The translations under genes were made by a program, and so were the position numbers. From Amycolatopsis sp. MtRt-6 (GTDB lineage: Bacteria > Actinomycetota > Actinomycetes > Mycobacteriales > Pseudonocardiaceae), in the NCBI RefSeq assembly GCF_017308975.1, contig NZ_JADWPD010000030.1, forward strand, positions 62,001 to 126,000: a stretch of 64,000 nucleotides of DNA, given 5' to 3'. The notes under the pieces are model-generated. The model did no database searches and had not been told where the DNA came from. It saw nothing but the letters and a program-made list of their open reading frames with translations. This document shows, piece by piece, positions 48,726 to 55,768 of this stretch; the first letter of the stretch is position 1, and each line of letters begins with the position of its first letter.

Positions 48726-49799
48726 GTGACAGAAGACGCTGGTCAAGTGCGCGTGTGCGAGTACCGGAGGTGCGGGGCGCCGCTGCCGCCGGCGGTGGGG
48801 CGGGGCAGCCGGGCGCGGTTCTGCCAGGACGGGAAAACCTGGGGGCGCCGGAACCTCAGCTGCCGGGACGCCGAGGCGGTGCTCTCGGACGCGGAGTCGC
48901 TGCGGGAGAGCGACACCGAGCTGGACGACACCGCCGTCACGGCGCTCGCCGGCCAGGTCGACCGGGTGCTGGAGCCGGCGCGCGGGCTCGTCGAAACGCT
49001 CACGACGCTGCGCCACCAGCTCGAAGCGACGACCGCCGCCGCGCTGACCGAACGGGACGCCGCTCTCGCCGAAGCCGACGAGCACCGCCTGCACCGCGGC
49101 CGCGCGGAAGCCGAAGCCGCCCAGGCCCGGGAGGTCGCCGCGGCGGCCGTCGCCGCGGCCGCCGCGGCGGAGCGGGAAAAGACGGCCGCGGTCCGGGAGC
49201 GGGACGAGGAACAGGCCGCCCGGCGGGCCGCGGTCCAGGAGCAGCAGCGGGCCGAAGGGCAGCTGGCCGCGGTCCGCGACGAGCTGGCCCGCGTCGCCGA
49301 TCGGGCCGACGCCTCGGCGGCTCTCGCCGGCGAACGCGCGGCGGCGATCGCCACCCTGACCGCCGAGCTGGCGGCCGCCCGGACCGCACTGGAAGAGGAA
49401 CGCGGCCGCGGTCAGGCCGCCGTGGCGCGGGCGGAGGCGGTCCAGGACCGGCTCGACGCGGCACGCGCCGGCCACGAAGCCGCACTCAACGCCGCTCGTG
49501 ACGACCATGCGAAAGCGGCCGCGGCGCACGAAGCGGCGCTCGACCGCGCTCGCGTCGAGGCCGAGCGCCTGCGTGCCGGGTTCGACCAGCGGATCGCCGA
49601 GCTGCAGGCGGCCCACGAGCAGACCGTCCGGTCGATGCACGAGACCACGACGAGCCTCGGCGCCGAACTGCGTTCCGCGCTCGGCCGGGCCGGCACGGCC
49701 GAGCGCGAGCTGGCAGGAGTGTTCGCCGCCCTGCGCGAGACCCCGGAGCTGCCCCAGACACTTAAGCAGTTACTTGACTGTTGGCGACCCCAGGCATAA
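48726..49799 (+). CDS. Zinc-finger, long coiled-coil protein (KfrA-like)
   Basis: The 357-residue protein has a short N-terminal Cys cluster (VCEYRRCGAPLPPAVGRGSRARFCQDGKTWGRRNLSC) that could bind zinc and DNA. An almost uninterrupted Ala/Glu/Arg coiled coil follows from about residue 75 to 320 and a short globular end (ALRETPELPQTLKQLL). This resembles plasmid KfrA-type partition accessory proteins and other DNA-binding coiled coils, though the N-terminal finger differs from KfrA's HTH. It diverges from the KAP gene, with the lox-like repeat between. A role in segregation or regulation of a mobile element is inferred. The GTG start is leaderless. Confidence 0.72.
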   Translation: MTEDAGQVRVCEYRRCGAPLPPAVGRGSRARFCQDGKTWGRRNLSCRDAEAVLSDAESLRESDTELDDTAVTALAGQVDRVLEPARGLVETLTTLRHQLEATTAAALTERDAALAEADEHRLHRGRAEAEAAQAREVAAAAVAAAAAAEREKTAAVRERDEEQAARRAAVQEQQRAEGQLAAVRDELARVADRADASAALAGERAAAIATLTAELAAARTALEEERGRGQAAVARAEAVQDRLDAARAGHEAALNAARDDHAKAAAAHEAALDRARVEAERLRAGFDQRIAELQAAHEQTVRSMHETTTSLGAELRSALGRAGTAERELAGVFAALRETPELPQTLKQLLDCWRPQA

Positions 49800-49816
49800 C
49801 TTAAGTAGGTGCTTAA
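49799..49816. promoter_or_regulatory. TTAAG/CTTAA operator over ArsR start codon
   Basis: TTAAG and CTTAA arms with a 6-nt centre overlap the -10 box TAACTT (49797-49802) and the GTG at 49809. A related, weaker copy lies at 49760-49776. This is a probable autorepression site of the ArsR protein. Confidence 0.55.
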
Positions 49817-50159
49817 CCATGAGGAGTCGCTGGACCTGGTGTTCCGTGCCCTGGGCGACCGGACGCGGCGGGCGCTGGTGGAGCGGCTGGTGCGCGGTCC
49901 GGCGTCGGTCAGTGAGCTGGCCGAGCCGCTGACCATGTCGCTGGCCGCCGTCGTGCAGCACCTGCAGGTGCTGGAGACCGCCGGGATCGTGCGGTCGGAG
50001 AAGGCCGGGCGCGTCCGCACCTGCCGGATCGAACCGGAGGCGCTGCGCGCCGGCGAGCGGTGGCTGGCCGGCCGGCGCACCACGTGGGAGAGCAAGCTCG
50101 ACCGGCTCGGCGGCTTCCTCGCCGAGCCGCCCGGAGCGTCGGAAGGGAGCACGTCATGA
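49809..50159 (+). CDS. ArsR family transcriptional regulator
   Basis: The 116-residue protein has the winged helix HEESLDLVFRALGDRTRRALVERLVRGPASVSELAEPLTMSLAAVVQHLQVLETAGIVRSEKAGRVRTCRIEPEAL. It lacks metal-binding Cys and is followed by an SRPBCC gene with overlapping start (ATGA), so it is the second ArsR-SRPBCC cassette in the window (the first is at 38814-39993). It starts with GTG and is leaderless. Confidence 0.92.
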   Translation: MLNHEESLDLVFRALGDRTRRALVERLVRGPASVSELAEPLTMSLAAVVQHLQVLETAGIVRSEKAGRVRTCRIEPEALRAGERWLAGRRTTWESKLDRLGGFLAEPPGASEGSTS

Positions 50160-50587
50160 CCGTCCTGCACAGCACGTTCAGCCTCGAGCGCAGCTACCCG
50201 GTGCCGCCGGAGCGGGTGTTCGCCGCCTGGGCGGACCCGGCGGCGAAGGCGCGCTGGTTCGTCCCCGACGGCACGCACGGGCTCGATTTCCGGGTCGGCG
50301 GCACGGAAACCGTCGACGCGCGCGGCCCGGACGGCACGGTGCTGAGCGTCGTCTCGACCTACCACGACATCGTCCCGGACCGGCGGATCGTCTACTCCAC
50401 GACCCTCAGCGGCGGCGAGGTGCTCGCGACGGTCTCGGTCACCACGGTCGAGCTGCACGAGGAGAACGACGGCACCCGGCTGGTACTCACCGAGCAGGGC
50501 ACTTTCCTCGACGGCGCCGAGAAGCCGCAGTGGCGCGAGCAGGGCACCGGTGACTGGCTCGCCCGGCTCGGCGACGCACTGAAGTGA
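50156..50587 (+). CDS. SRPBCC (AHSA1-like) protein
   Basis: The 143-residue protein has the START-like fold of AHSA1: TFSLERSYPVPPERVFAAWADPAAKARWF, FRVGGTETVDARGPDG, TTVELHEENDGTRLVLTEQGTFLDGAEKPQWREQGTGDWLARL. Ligand-binding or stress-associated roles are known for some members; the function here is unknown. It is translationally coupled to the ArsR gene, with AGGGAG upstream. Confidence 0.9.
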   Translation: MTVLHSTFSLERSYPVPPERVFAAWADPAAKARWFVPDGTHGLDFRVGGTETVDARGPDGTVLSVVSTYHDIVPDRRIVYSTTLSGGEVLATVSVTTVELHEENDGTRLVLTEQGTFLDGAEKPQWREQGTGDWLARLGDALK

Positions 50588-50611
50588 CGCATCACTCCGG
50601 CGCGAGTGGCA

Positions 50612-51547
50612 TCACGCTCGCCTCCGGTAGTGCTGCGGGCTGGCGCCGAACTCGCGCTTGAACGCCGCACTCAGCGCGAAGGCGCTGCCGTAGCCGACCT
50701 GGTGGGCGATTGCGGCGATCGTGGCCTCCGGGTGCTGGCGCAGCAGGTCCGCCGCCAGCGCCAGCCGCCAGGCCGCGAGGTAGGCCATCGGTGTCTCGCC
50801 GAGCGTGGCGGTGAACCGGCGGGCCAGTGCCGCCCGGGACACGCCGACGTCGGCGGCGAGCTTGGCCACCGTCCACGGCTCGGCCGGCTGGTGCTGCAGC
50901 AGCCGCAGCGCCTGGCCGACCACCGGGTCCTCGTGCGCCCGGTACCACGCCGGCGCGCTGGTGTCCGGGCGGTCGAACCAGGCTCGCAGCGCCGCGATCA
51001 GCAGCAGGTCGAGCAGCCGGTCGAGGACGGCTTCCTGGCCCGGCACGTCCTTGCCGATCTCGGTGGCGAGCAGGCCGACGAGCGGGGTCGGCCAGTCGGC
51101 CGCGCGCAGGACGAGCACCGCGGGCAGGGCGGCCAGGAGCCGCTTGCTCAGCTCGCCTTCCATGCCGTAGGTGCCGGTGAGCAGCACGACCGGGCCGTCG
51201 GCGCCGTGGCCCCAGGTGCGGACGCCGGCGTCGGTCAGCGCGGTCAGGTGCCCGCCGTCGGGGGTGCGGCACTCCTGGCCGGGCAGGATGACCGCCTGCG
51301 GCGGCGTCCCGGGGTGGTCGGCGACCAGGTACGGGTCGGGGCCGCGCGCGATCGCGACGTCGCCTTCGCCCATCGAGACGGCTTCGCCGCCGTCGGGCAC
51401 GATCCACGCTTCGCCCCGCACCACCGACACCACGGTCAGCGGTGCCCGGTCTTCGATGCGCAGCGACCACGGTGGTGTCAGCACGGATCGGAGCAGGAAC
51501 GCGCCGTGGGCGCGCGGTCCGTCGAGCAGTGCGGCGAGCGGGTCCAT
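50612..51547 (-). CDS. AraC family regulator with cupin_6 domain
   Basis: The 311-residue protein has an N-terminal AraC-binding cupin_6 domain (DPLAALLDGPRAHGAFLLRSVLTPPWSLRIEDRAPLTVVSVVRGEAWI) and a C-terminal double HTH (VAKLAADVGVSRAALARRFTATLGETPMAYLAAWRLALAADLLR, then IAAIAHQVGYGSAFALSAAFKREFGASPQHYR). It diverges from an SDR/DUF1772 gene pair 82 bp away and probably activates it. ATG 51547 starts the cupin domain. Confidence 0.93.
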   Translation of the reverse strand: MDPLAALLDGPRAHGAFLLRSVLTPPWSLRIEDRAPLTVVSVVRGEAWIVPDGGEAVSMGEGDVAIARGPDPYLVADHPGTPPQAVILPGQECRTPDGGHLTALTDAGVRTWGHGADGPVVLLTGTYGMEGELSKRLLAALPAVLVLRAADWPTPLVGLLATEIGKDVPGQEAVLDRLLDLLLIAALRAWFDRPDTSAPAWYRAHEDPVVGQALRLLQHQPAEPWTVAKLAADVGVSRAALARRFTATLGETPMAYLAAWRLALAADLLRQHPEATIAAIAHQVGYGSAFALSAAFKREFGASPQHYRRRA

Positions 51548-51629
51548 GCCTTCGACTGTAGACGCTGGAACATGCGATCGAGGTCCTGAACCATGGAGAG
51601 TCTCACTCGGGCCCGCTTGACTGAGACCC

Positions 51630-52451
51630 ATGACAACGAACTTCCTGGTGGTGGGCGGCACCGGCAAGACCGGGCGCCGGGTGGCGGACCGGCTGCGGGA
51701 ACGCGGCCTGCCGGTGCGGATCACGTCGCGGCGCGGGGCGCCGCCGTTCGACTGGGGCGACCGCGGGACCTGGGCGAAGGCGCTCACCGGCGTCGACGCG
51801 GTCTACCTGACCTACTACCCCGATCTGGTGGTGCCGGAGGCGGCGGCCGACATCCGGGCGTTCACCGAGCTCGCGGCGGCGTCCGGCGTGCGGCACCTGG
51901 TGCTGCTGTCCGGCCGCGGCGAGGAGGAGGCCGAGGTGTGCGAAGGGATCGTCCGGGCGGCCGGGACCGGCTGGACGATCCTGCGCTGCAGCTGGTTCGC
52001 GCAGAACTTCAGCGAGCACTTCCTCCTGGAGGCGGTGCGTGCCGGGGAGATCGTGCTGCCGGCGGGGTCGGTGACCGAGCCGTTCGTCGACGTCCGCGAC
52101 GTCGCCGAGGTCGCGGTGAAGGTGCTGACCGAGCCCGGGCACACCGGTGAGCTGTACGAGCTGACCGGGCCGCGGCTGCTGAGCTTCGCCGACGCCGCCG
52201 CGGCCATTGCGGCCGCCACCGGGCGGGATGTCCGCTATGTTCCGGTTTCGGCCGGGGAGTTCGCCGCCGCGGCGACGAGCCAGGGCGTGCCCGAGGCGGA
52301 GGTCGGCGCACTGACCGAGCTGTTCGCGCGGGTGCTGGACGGCCGCAACTCGTCGGTGACGTCCGGGGTGGAGCGGGTGCTGGGCCGTCCGGCGACGGAT
52401 TTCGCCGCTTTCGCGCGGGACGCCGCCGCGACCGGGATCTGGACGCGGTGA
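51630..52451 (+). CDS. NmrA-like NAD(P)-binding protein (atypical SDR)
   Basis: The 273-residue protein begins with the Rossmann motif NFLVVGGTGKTGRRVADRLRERGLPV and has HLVLLSGRGEEEAEVCEGIVRAAGTGWTILRCSWFAQNF, typical of NmrA/NAD(P)H-azoreductase-type SDRs. There is no YxxxK catalytic pair, so it may be a redox sensor or a reductase of quinone-like compounds. It is divergent from the AraC gene and followed by a DUF1772 gene (17-nt gap). Confidence 0.88.
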   Translation: MTTNFLVVGGTGKTGRRVADRLRERGLPVRITSRRGAPPFDWGDRGTWAKALTGVDAVYLTYYPDLVVPEAAADIRAFTELAAASGVRHLVLLSGRGEEEAEVCEGIVRAAGTGWTILRCSWFAQNFSEHFLLEAVRAGEIVLPAGSVTEPFVDVRDVAEVAVKVLTEPGHTGELYELTGPRLLSFADAAAAIAAATGRDVRYVPVSAGEFAAAATSQGVPEAEVGALTELFARVLDGRNSSVTSGVERVLGRPATDFAAFARDAAATGIWTR

Positions 52452-52468
52452 AGGGGAAGGGGAAGCCG

Positions 52469-52921
52469 ATGTCACTGGTGGTGCTGGTGGCCGCGCTGGT
52501 CGCGGCGGGGTTGATCGCGGGGTTGTTCTACGCCTACGCCTGTTCGGTCATGCCGGGCCTGGCGCGCGGGGACGACAAGACGTTCGTGGAGGGGATGCGG
52601 GGGATCAACATCGCGATCGTCAACCCGGTGTTCCTGCTGACGTTCCTGGGCGCGCCGCTGCTGGCGGGGGTGGCGGTGTTCCTGAACCCGGGGCCGCGGC
52701 CGTGGGTGATCGCGGGGTTCGGGTTCCTGGTGGTGATGCTGGTGATCACCGCGGTGGTGAACATCCCGCTGAACAACGCCCTCGACCGCGGCGGTGACGA
52801 CTACGCGGCGGTGCGGGCGGCCTTCGAGGCGGCGTGGGTGCGCTGGAACATCCTGCGGGCGCTGGTCAGCACGGCCGGTTTCGGCTGCCTGGTCGCGGCC
52901 GTGCTGACCGGGCGGGGTTAG
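52469..52921 (+). CDS. DUF1772 (anthrone oxygenase-like) membrane protein
   Basis: The 150-residue protein has four membrane helices (LVVLVAALVAAGLIAGLFYAYACSVMPGL, FLLTFLGAPLLAGVAVFL, VIAGFGFLVVMLVITAVVNIPLNNAL, ILRALVSTAGFGCLVAAVL). The PLNNAL motif is characteristic of DUF1772, which includes fungal anthrone oxygenases. ATG 52469 is chosen because AAGGGGAAGGGG is placed before it; an in-frame GTG at 52448 also exists. It pairs with the SDR gene. The stop overlaps the convergent GyrI-like gene in TTAG. Confidence 0.88.
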   Translation: MSLVVLVAALVAAGLIAGLFYAYACSVMPGLARGDDKTFVEGMRGINIAIVNPVFLLTFLGAPLLAGVAVFLNPGPRPWVIAGFGFLVVMLVITAVVNIPLNNALDRGGDDYAAVRAAFEAAWVRWNILRALVSTAGFGCLVAAVLTGRG

Positions 52922-53403
52922 TCGGCGAGGCGGAAGAGCAGGTCGGTGACCCACTGCGCGGGGTCGGGGACCTCGCGGGGGCTGGTGCGCAGCACTTCCA
53001 GGCGGCAGCCCCATTCCTCGCCGTCCGGGCCGTCGGTGCGGTCCCAGGTGAGGCCGCGGGTGGCGCCCCAGGCGAGGACGGCCTCGGTCGCGGCGGCAAG
53101 GCCGTCGGGAGCGCCGACGTAGGTGTCGAGGACGTACCGGCCCGCGGGCAGTTCGCCGCGGAAGGCGGGCTCGGCCGGGATGTGGTCGCCGTCGACGGGG
53201 ATGCCGGCTTCGACGGTGAACCGCGGGCCGGGGTGCAGCACCCGGTAGCGGAAGAAGGGGGCTCCGGCCGGGGTGAAGCCATCGGCGCCGAGCGCGCCGA
53301 TGAGCGGTGGCAGCCGGTCGGCGATCCGCGGGAAGTCCGGGATGGCGAGGGTGGCGCGCTCGGCGACGTACCGCTGGGCGGGCCGGTCGATGATGGTGGG
53401 CAT
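52918..53403 (-). CDS. GyrI-like/AraC effector-binding domain protein
   Basis: The 161-residue protein is a stand-alone GyrI-like (AraC_E_bind, SOUL-type) domain: PTIIDRPAQRYVAERATLAIPDFPRIADRLPPLIGALGADGFTPAGAPFFRYRVL and FTVEAGIPVDGDHIPAEPAFRGELPAGRYVLDTYVGAPDGL. Such domains bind small cyclic ligands or protect gyrase. It is the last gene of the ECF42 sigma operon and starts within the stop of the YciI gene (TGATG). Confidence 0.87.
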   Translation of the reverse strand: MPTIIDRPAQRYVAERATLAIPDFPRIADRLPPLIGALGADGFTPAGAPFFRYRVLHPGPRFTVEAGIPVDGDHIPAEPAFRGELPAGRYVLDTYVGAPDGLAAATEAVLAWGATRGLTWDRTDGPDGEEWGCRLEVLRTSPREVPDPAQWVTDLLFRLAD

Positions 53404-53738
53404 CAGGCGAAGTCCTCCGGTCCCAGTATCGGGCGGACTTCGATGCTGCCGTAGGTCGCGGCGGGGTGGCGGGCGGCGAGCTCGAGGGCTTCGTCGAGGT
53501 CGGCGCAGTCGAGGATGACGAAGCCGCCGATCTGTTCCTTGGCTTCGGTGAACGGCCCGTCGGTGAGCAGGACTTCGCCGTCGCGGACGCGGATCGTGGT
53601 CGCTTCGGTCGGCGGGCGCAGGCCACCGCCGCCGCGGACCTTGCCGCGGCGTTCCATGTCCTCGCTCCAGCCGCCGCAGCCGTCGTTGGCGTGTTCTTCG
53701 GCCGTTTCGTCGCCGCAGATCATCAGCAGGTACTGCAT
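53403..53738 (-). CDS. YciI/DGPF domain protein
   Basis: The 111-residue protein has the DGPF signature: MQYLLMICGDETAEEH at the start, then RVRDGEVLLTDGPFTEAKEQIGGFVILDCADLDEALELAARHPA. DGPF proteins are the standard genomic partner of ECF42 sigma factors, as here. Their biochemical role is not established. AAAGGA lies 8 nt before the ATG. It is 1 nt after the hydrolase gene. Confidence 0.93.
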   Translation of the reverse strand: MQYLLMICGDETAEEHANDGCGGWSEDMERRGKVRGGGGLRPPTEATTIRVRDGEVLLTDGPFTEAKEQIGGFVILDCADLDEALELAARHPAATYGSIEVRPILGPEDFA

Positions 53739-53739
53739 G

Positions 53740-54477
53740 TCAGCATCCTTTCAGGACTTCGCGCAGGCGCGCGGCGAAAGCTTCGGCGTCGGTGTCGAAC
53801 CCGCCGTGGCCGCCCGGGAACTCTTCGGTGCCGACGCCGAGGGCCGCGGCCAGCCCGTGGGCGGCCTGGTGGATCGGTTGCGCGGCGGACTCCACGCCGA
53901 TGGCGACCACCAGCCGGGCCGGCGTGTCCCGGAGTGCGTCGACGTCGGGCTCGTAGGCGCCGATCGCGGGCATCACGTGGGCGAAGAAGTAGGCGAAGTT
54001 GCTTTCCGCGCGGGGGTCGAGCGGTGGGGCGGGGTCGACGCCCACGACCTTCATGAACGCGGCGAAGGCGGCGGCGAGGCCTTCCTCGCGGAACAGGGCG
54101 GGGATGTCGGGGCCGTCGAAGGCGGGCAGGTACCGGGTGACCGGTGGTTCGTGCAGCACGACGGTGCGGACGTCGGCGGCGTGGTGCCGCAGGTGTTCGA
54201 GCAGGGTGATCGCGCCGCCGCTGCTGGCGAAGACGTCGGCGGGACCGACTTCGGCGAGCAGCCGGTGCACGTCCTCGGCGTGGTCGCGGATCGGGTCCGG
54301 GCCCGGGGTGCCGTCGAGGGGGCTGCGGCCCAGGCCGCGCGGGTCGTAGGTGACGACGGTGTGGTCTTCGGCCAGCAGCGGCCGGATGCGGGTGAACACC
54401 TGCGCGTCGGCGGGTCCGCCGGGGACCAGCAGCAGCGCCGGGCCGCGGCCGTGGACGTCGTGGGTGATGGTGGTCAT
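53740..54477 (-). CDS. Alpha/beta-fold hydrolase
   Basis: The 245-residue protein has the alpha/beta-hydrolase core: GPALLLVPGGPADAQVF (oxyanion region), VTYDPRGLGRSPLDG, nucleophile elbow FASSGGAITLLEHL, an Asp region before the cap, and a catalytic His in FPGGHGGFDTD. It is close to the esterase/haloperoxidase-like group. It is coupled to the sigma-factor gene (ATGA) and has a candidate ECF42 promoter of its own at 54503-54538. Confidence 0.9.
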   Translation of the reverse strand: MTTITHDVHGRGPALLLVPGGPADAQVFTRIRPLLAEDHTVVTYDPRGLGRSPLDGTPGPDPIRDHAEDVHRLLAEVGPADVFASSGGAITLLEHLRHHAADVRTVVLHEPPVTRYLPAFDGPDIPALFREEGLAAAFAAFMKVVGVDPAPPLDPRAESNFAYFFAHVMPAIGAYEPDVDALRDTPARLVVAIGVESAAQPIHQAAHGLAAALGVGTEEFPGGHGGFDTDAEAFAARLREVLKGC

Positions 54478-55748
54478 GGGTGTTCCTCCGGTGGTCGGGC
54501 TTCACCTGCCCGACGATCGGCGTCGCCCGGGACCGACACCAGGTCCGAAATTCTTCGCGTGAGGTAGCTGCGTTCGGCTTCGGTGCCGGCGAGGTCGCGG
54601 GCGCGGGCGTACCAGTGGGCGGCGTCGGCGTGGCGGCCGAGGCGGCGGAGGAAGTCGGCTCGGGTGGCCGCCAGCAGGTGGTAGTTCTCCAGTGGCACCG
54701 CGTCGAGGAGCTCGAGCCCGGCGGCCGGGCCCTCGGCCATGCCGATCGCGATCGCGCGGTTGAGCTCGACGACGGCGCTGGGGACGTGCTTGCGCAGCTG
54801 GTCGTAGAGGCCGGCGATCTGCGGCCAGTCGGTGTCGGCGGCGCGGGCGGCGGTGGCGTGGCAGGCGGCGATGGCGGCCTGGATCTGGTACGGGCCGGGA
54901 CGTCGGCGGCGCAGCGCGGCCTCCAGGATCGTGGTGCCTTCGGTGATCGCGGTGGTGTCCCAGCGGGTGCGGTCCTGCTCTTCGAGGGGGACGAGGACGC
55001 CGTCGTCGTCGACGCGGGTGGCGCGGCGGGCGTGCTGGAGCAGCATCAGGGCGAGCAGGCCGAGGGCTTCGGGTTCGTCGGGCATCAGCCGGGCGAGGAG
55101 GCGGGCGAGCCGGAGTGCTTCGGCGGCGAGGTCCGGGCGGAGCAGGTCGGGGCCGGCGCTGGCGGAGTAGCCCTCGTTGAAGGTCAGGTACAGCACGCCG
55201 AGCACGGCGTGGGTGCGTTCGGGCAGCAGGTGCGCGGGCGGGACGCGGTAGGGGATGCGGGCGTGGCGGATCTTGCGCTTCACCCGCACGAGCCGCTGGG
55301 ACATGGTCGCTTCGGGGACGAGGAAGGCGCGGGCGATCTCGGCGGTGGAGAGGCCGGCGAGGGTGCGCAGGGCGAGCGCGACCTGGGCTTCGGTGGCCAG
55401 CGCCGGGTGGCAGCAGGTGAAGATGAGCCGGAGCCGGTCGTCGGTGACGCCGCTGTCGTCGGGTTCCGGTGTGTCGGGGACGGGCATGCGGGCGGCCTCC
55501 CGGAGCTTGGCGGCGCCGAGAGCGTCGCGGCGGAGCCGGTCGGTGGCGCGGTGGCGGGCGGCGGTGGTCAGCCAGGCGCCGGGCCGGTCGGGGACGCCGT
55601 CGCGGGGCCACGTGCGCAGCGCCAGCGCGAAGGCTTCCTGGGCGCATTCCTCGGCCAGGTCCCAGTCGCCGGTGATCCGGATGAGCGTGGCCACGACCTG
55701 GCCCCACTCCTCGCGGAACGCCTCGGCGACCGCGGTTTCGACGTCCAC
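54474..55748 (-). CDS. ECF42-type RNA polymerase sigma factor with C-terminal TPR-like domain
   Basis: The 424-residue protein has sigma2 (VAEAFREEWGQVVATLIRITGDWDLAEECAQEAFALALRTWP) and sigma4 (RTLAGLSTAEIARAFLVPEATMSQRLVRVKRKIRHA), then a long C-terminal helical extension (about 190-400; LYLTFNEGYSAS, LARLMPDEPEALGLLALMLL, VELNRAIAIGMAEGPAAGL) with TPR-like repeats. This is the ECF42 architecture, in which the extension, rather than an anti-sigma factor, is thought to control activity. The start GTG at 55748 has GGAAGGAG upstream. It leads an operon with hydrolase, DGPF and GyrI-like genes. Confidence 0.93.
   Translation of the reverse strand: MDVETAVAEAFREEWGQVVATLIRITGDWDLAEECAQEAFALALRTWPRDGVPDRPGAWLTTAARHRATDRLRRDALGAAKLREAARMPVPDTPEPDDSGVTDDRLRLIFTCCHPALATEAQVALALRTLAGLSTAEIARAFLVPEATMSQRLVRVKRKIRHARIPYRVPPAHLLPERTHAVLGVLYLTFNEGYSASAGPDLLRPDLAAEALRLARLLARLMPDEPEALGLLALMLLQHARRATRVDDDGVLVPLEEQDRTRWDTTAITEGTTILEAALRRRRPGPYQIQAAIAACHATAARAADTDWPQIAGLYDQLRKHVPSAVVELNRAIAIGMAEGPAAGLELLDAVPLENYHLLAATRADFLRRLGRHADAAHWYARARDLAGTEAERSYLTRRISDLVSVPGDADRRAGEARPPEEHP
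54503..54538 (-). promoter_or_regulatory. Candidate ECF42-type promoter before hydrolase gene
   Basis: On the minus strand TGTCGGTC (-35) and TCGTCGGG (-10) are 14 nt apart, inside the sigma gene's 3' end and 25 nt before the hydrolase ATG at 54477. The same two boxes with the same spacing precede the sigma gene. Confidence 0.7.
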
Positions 55749-55768
55749 CTTCGCTCCTTCCGCCGGTG

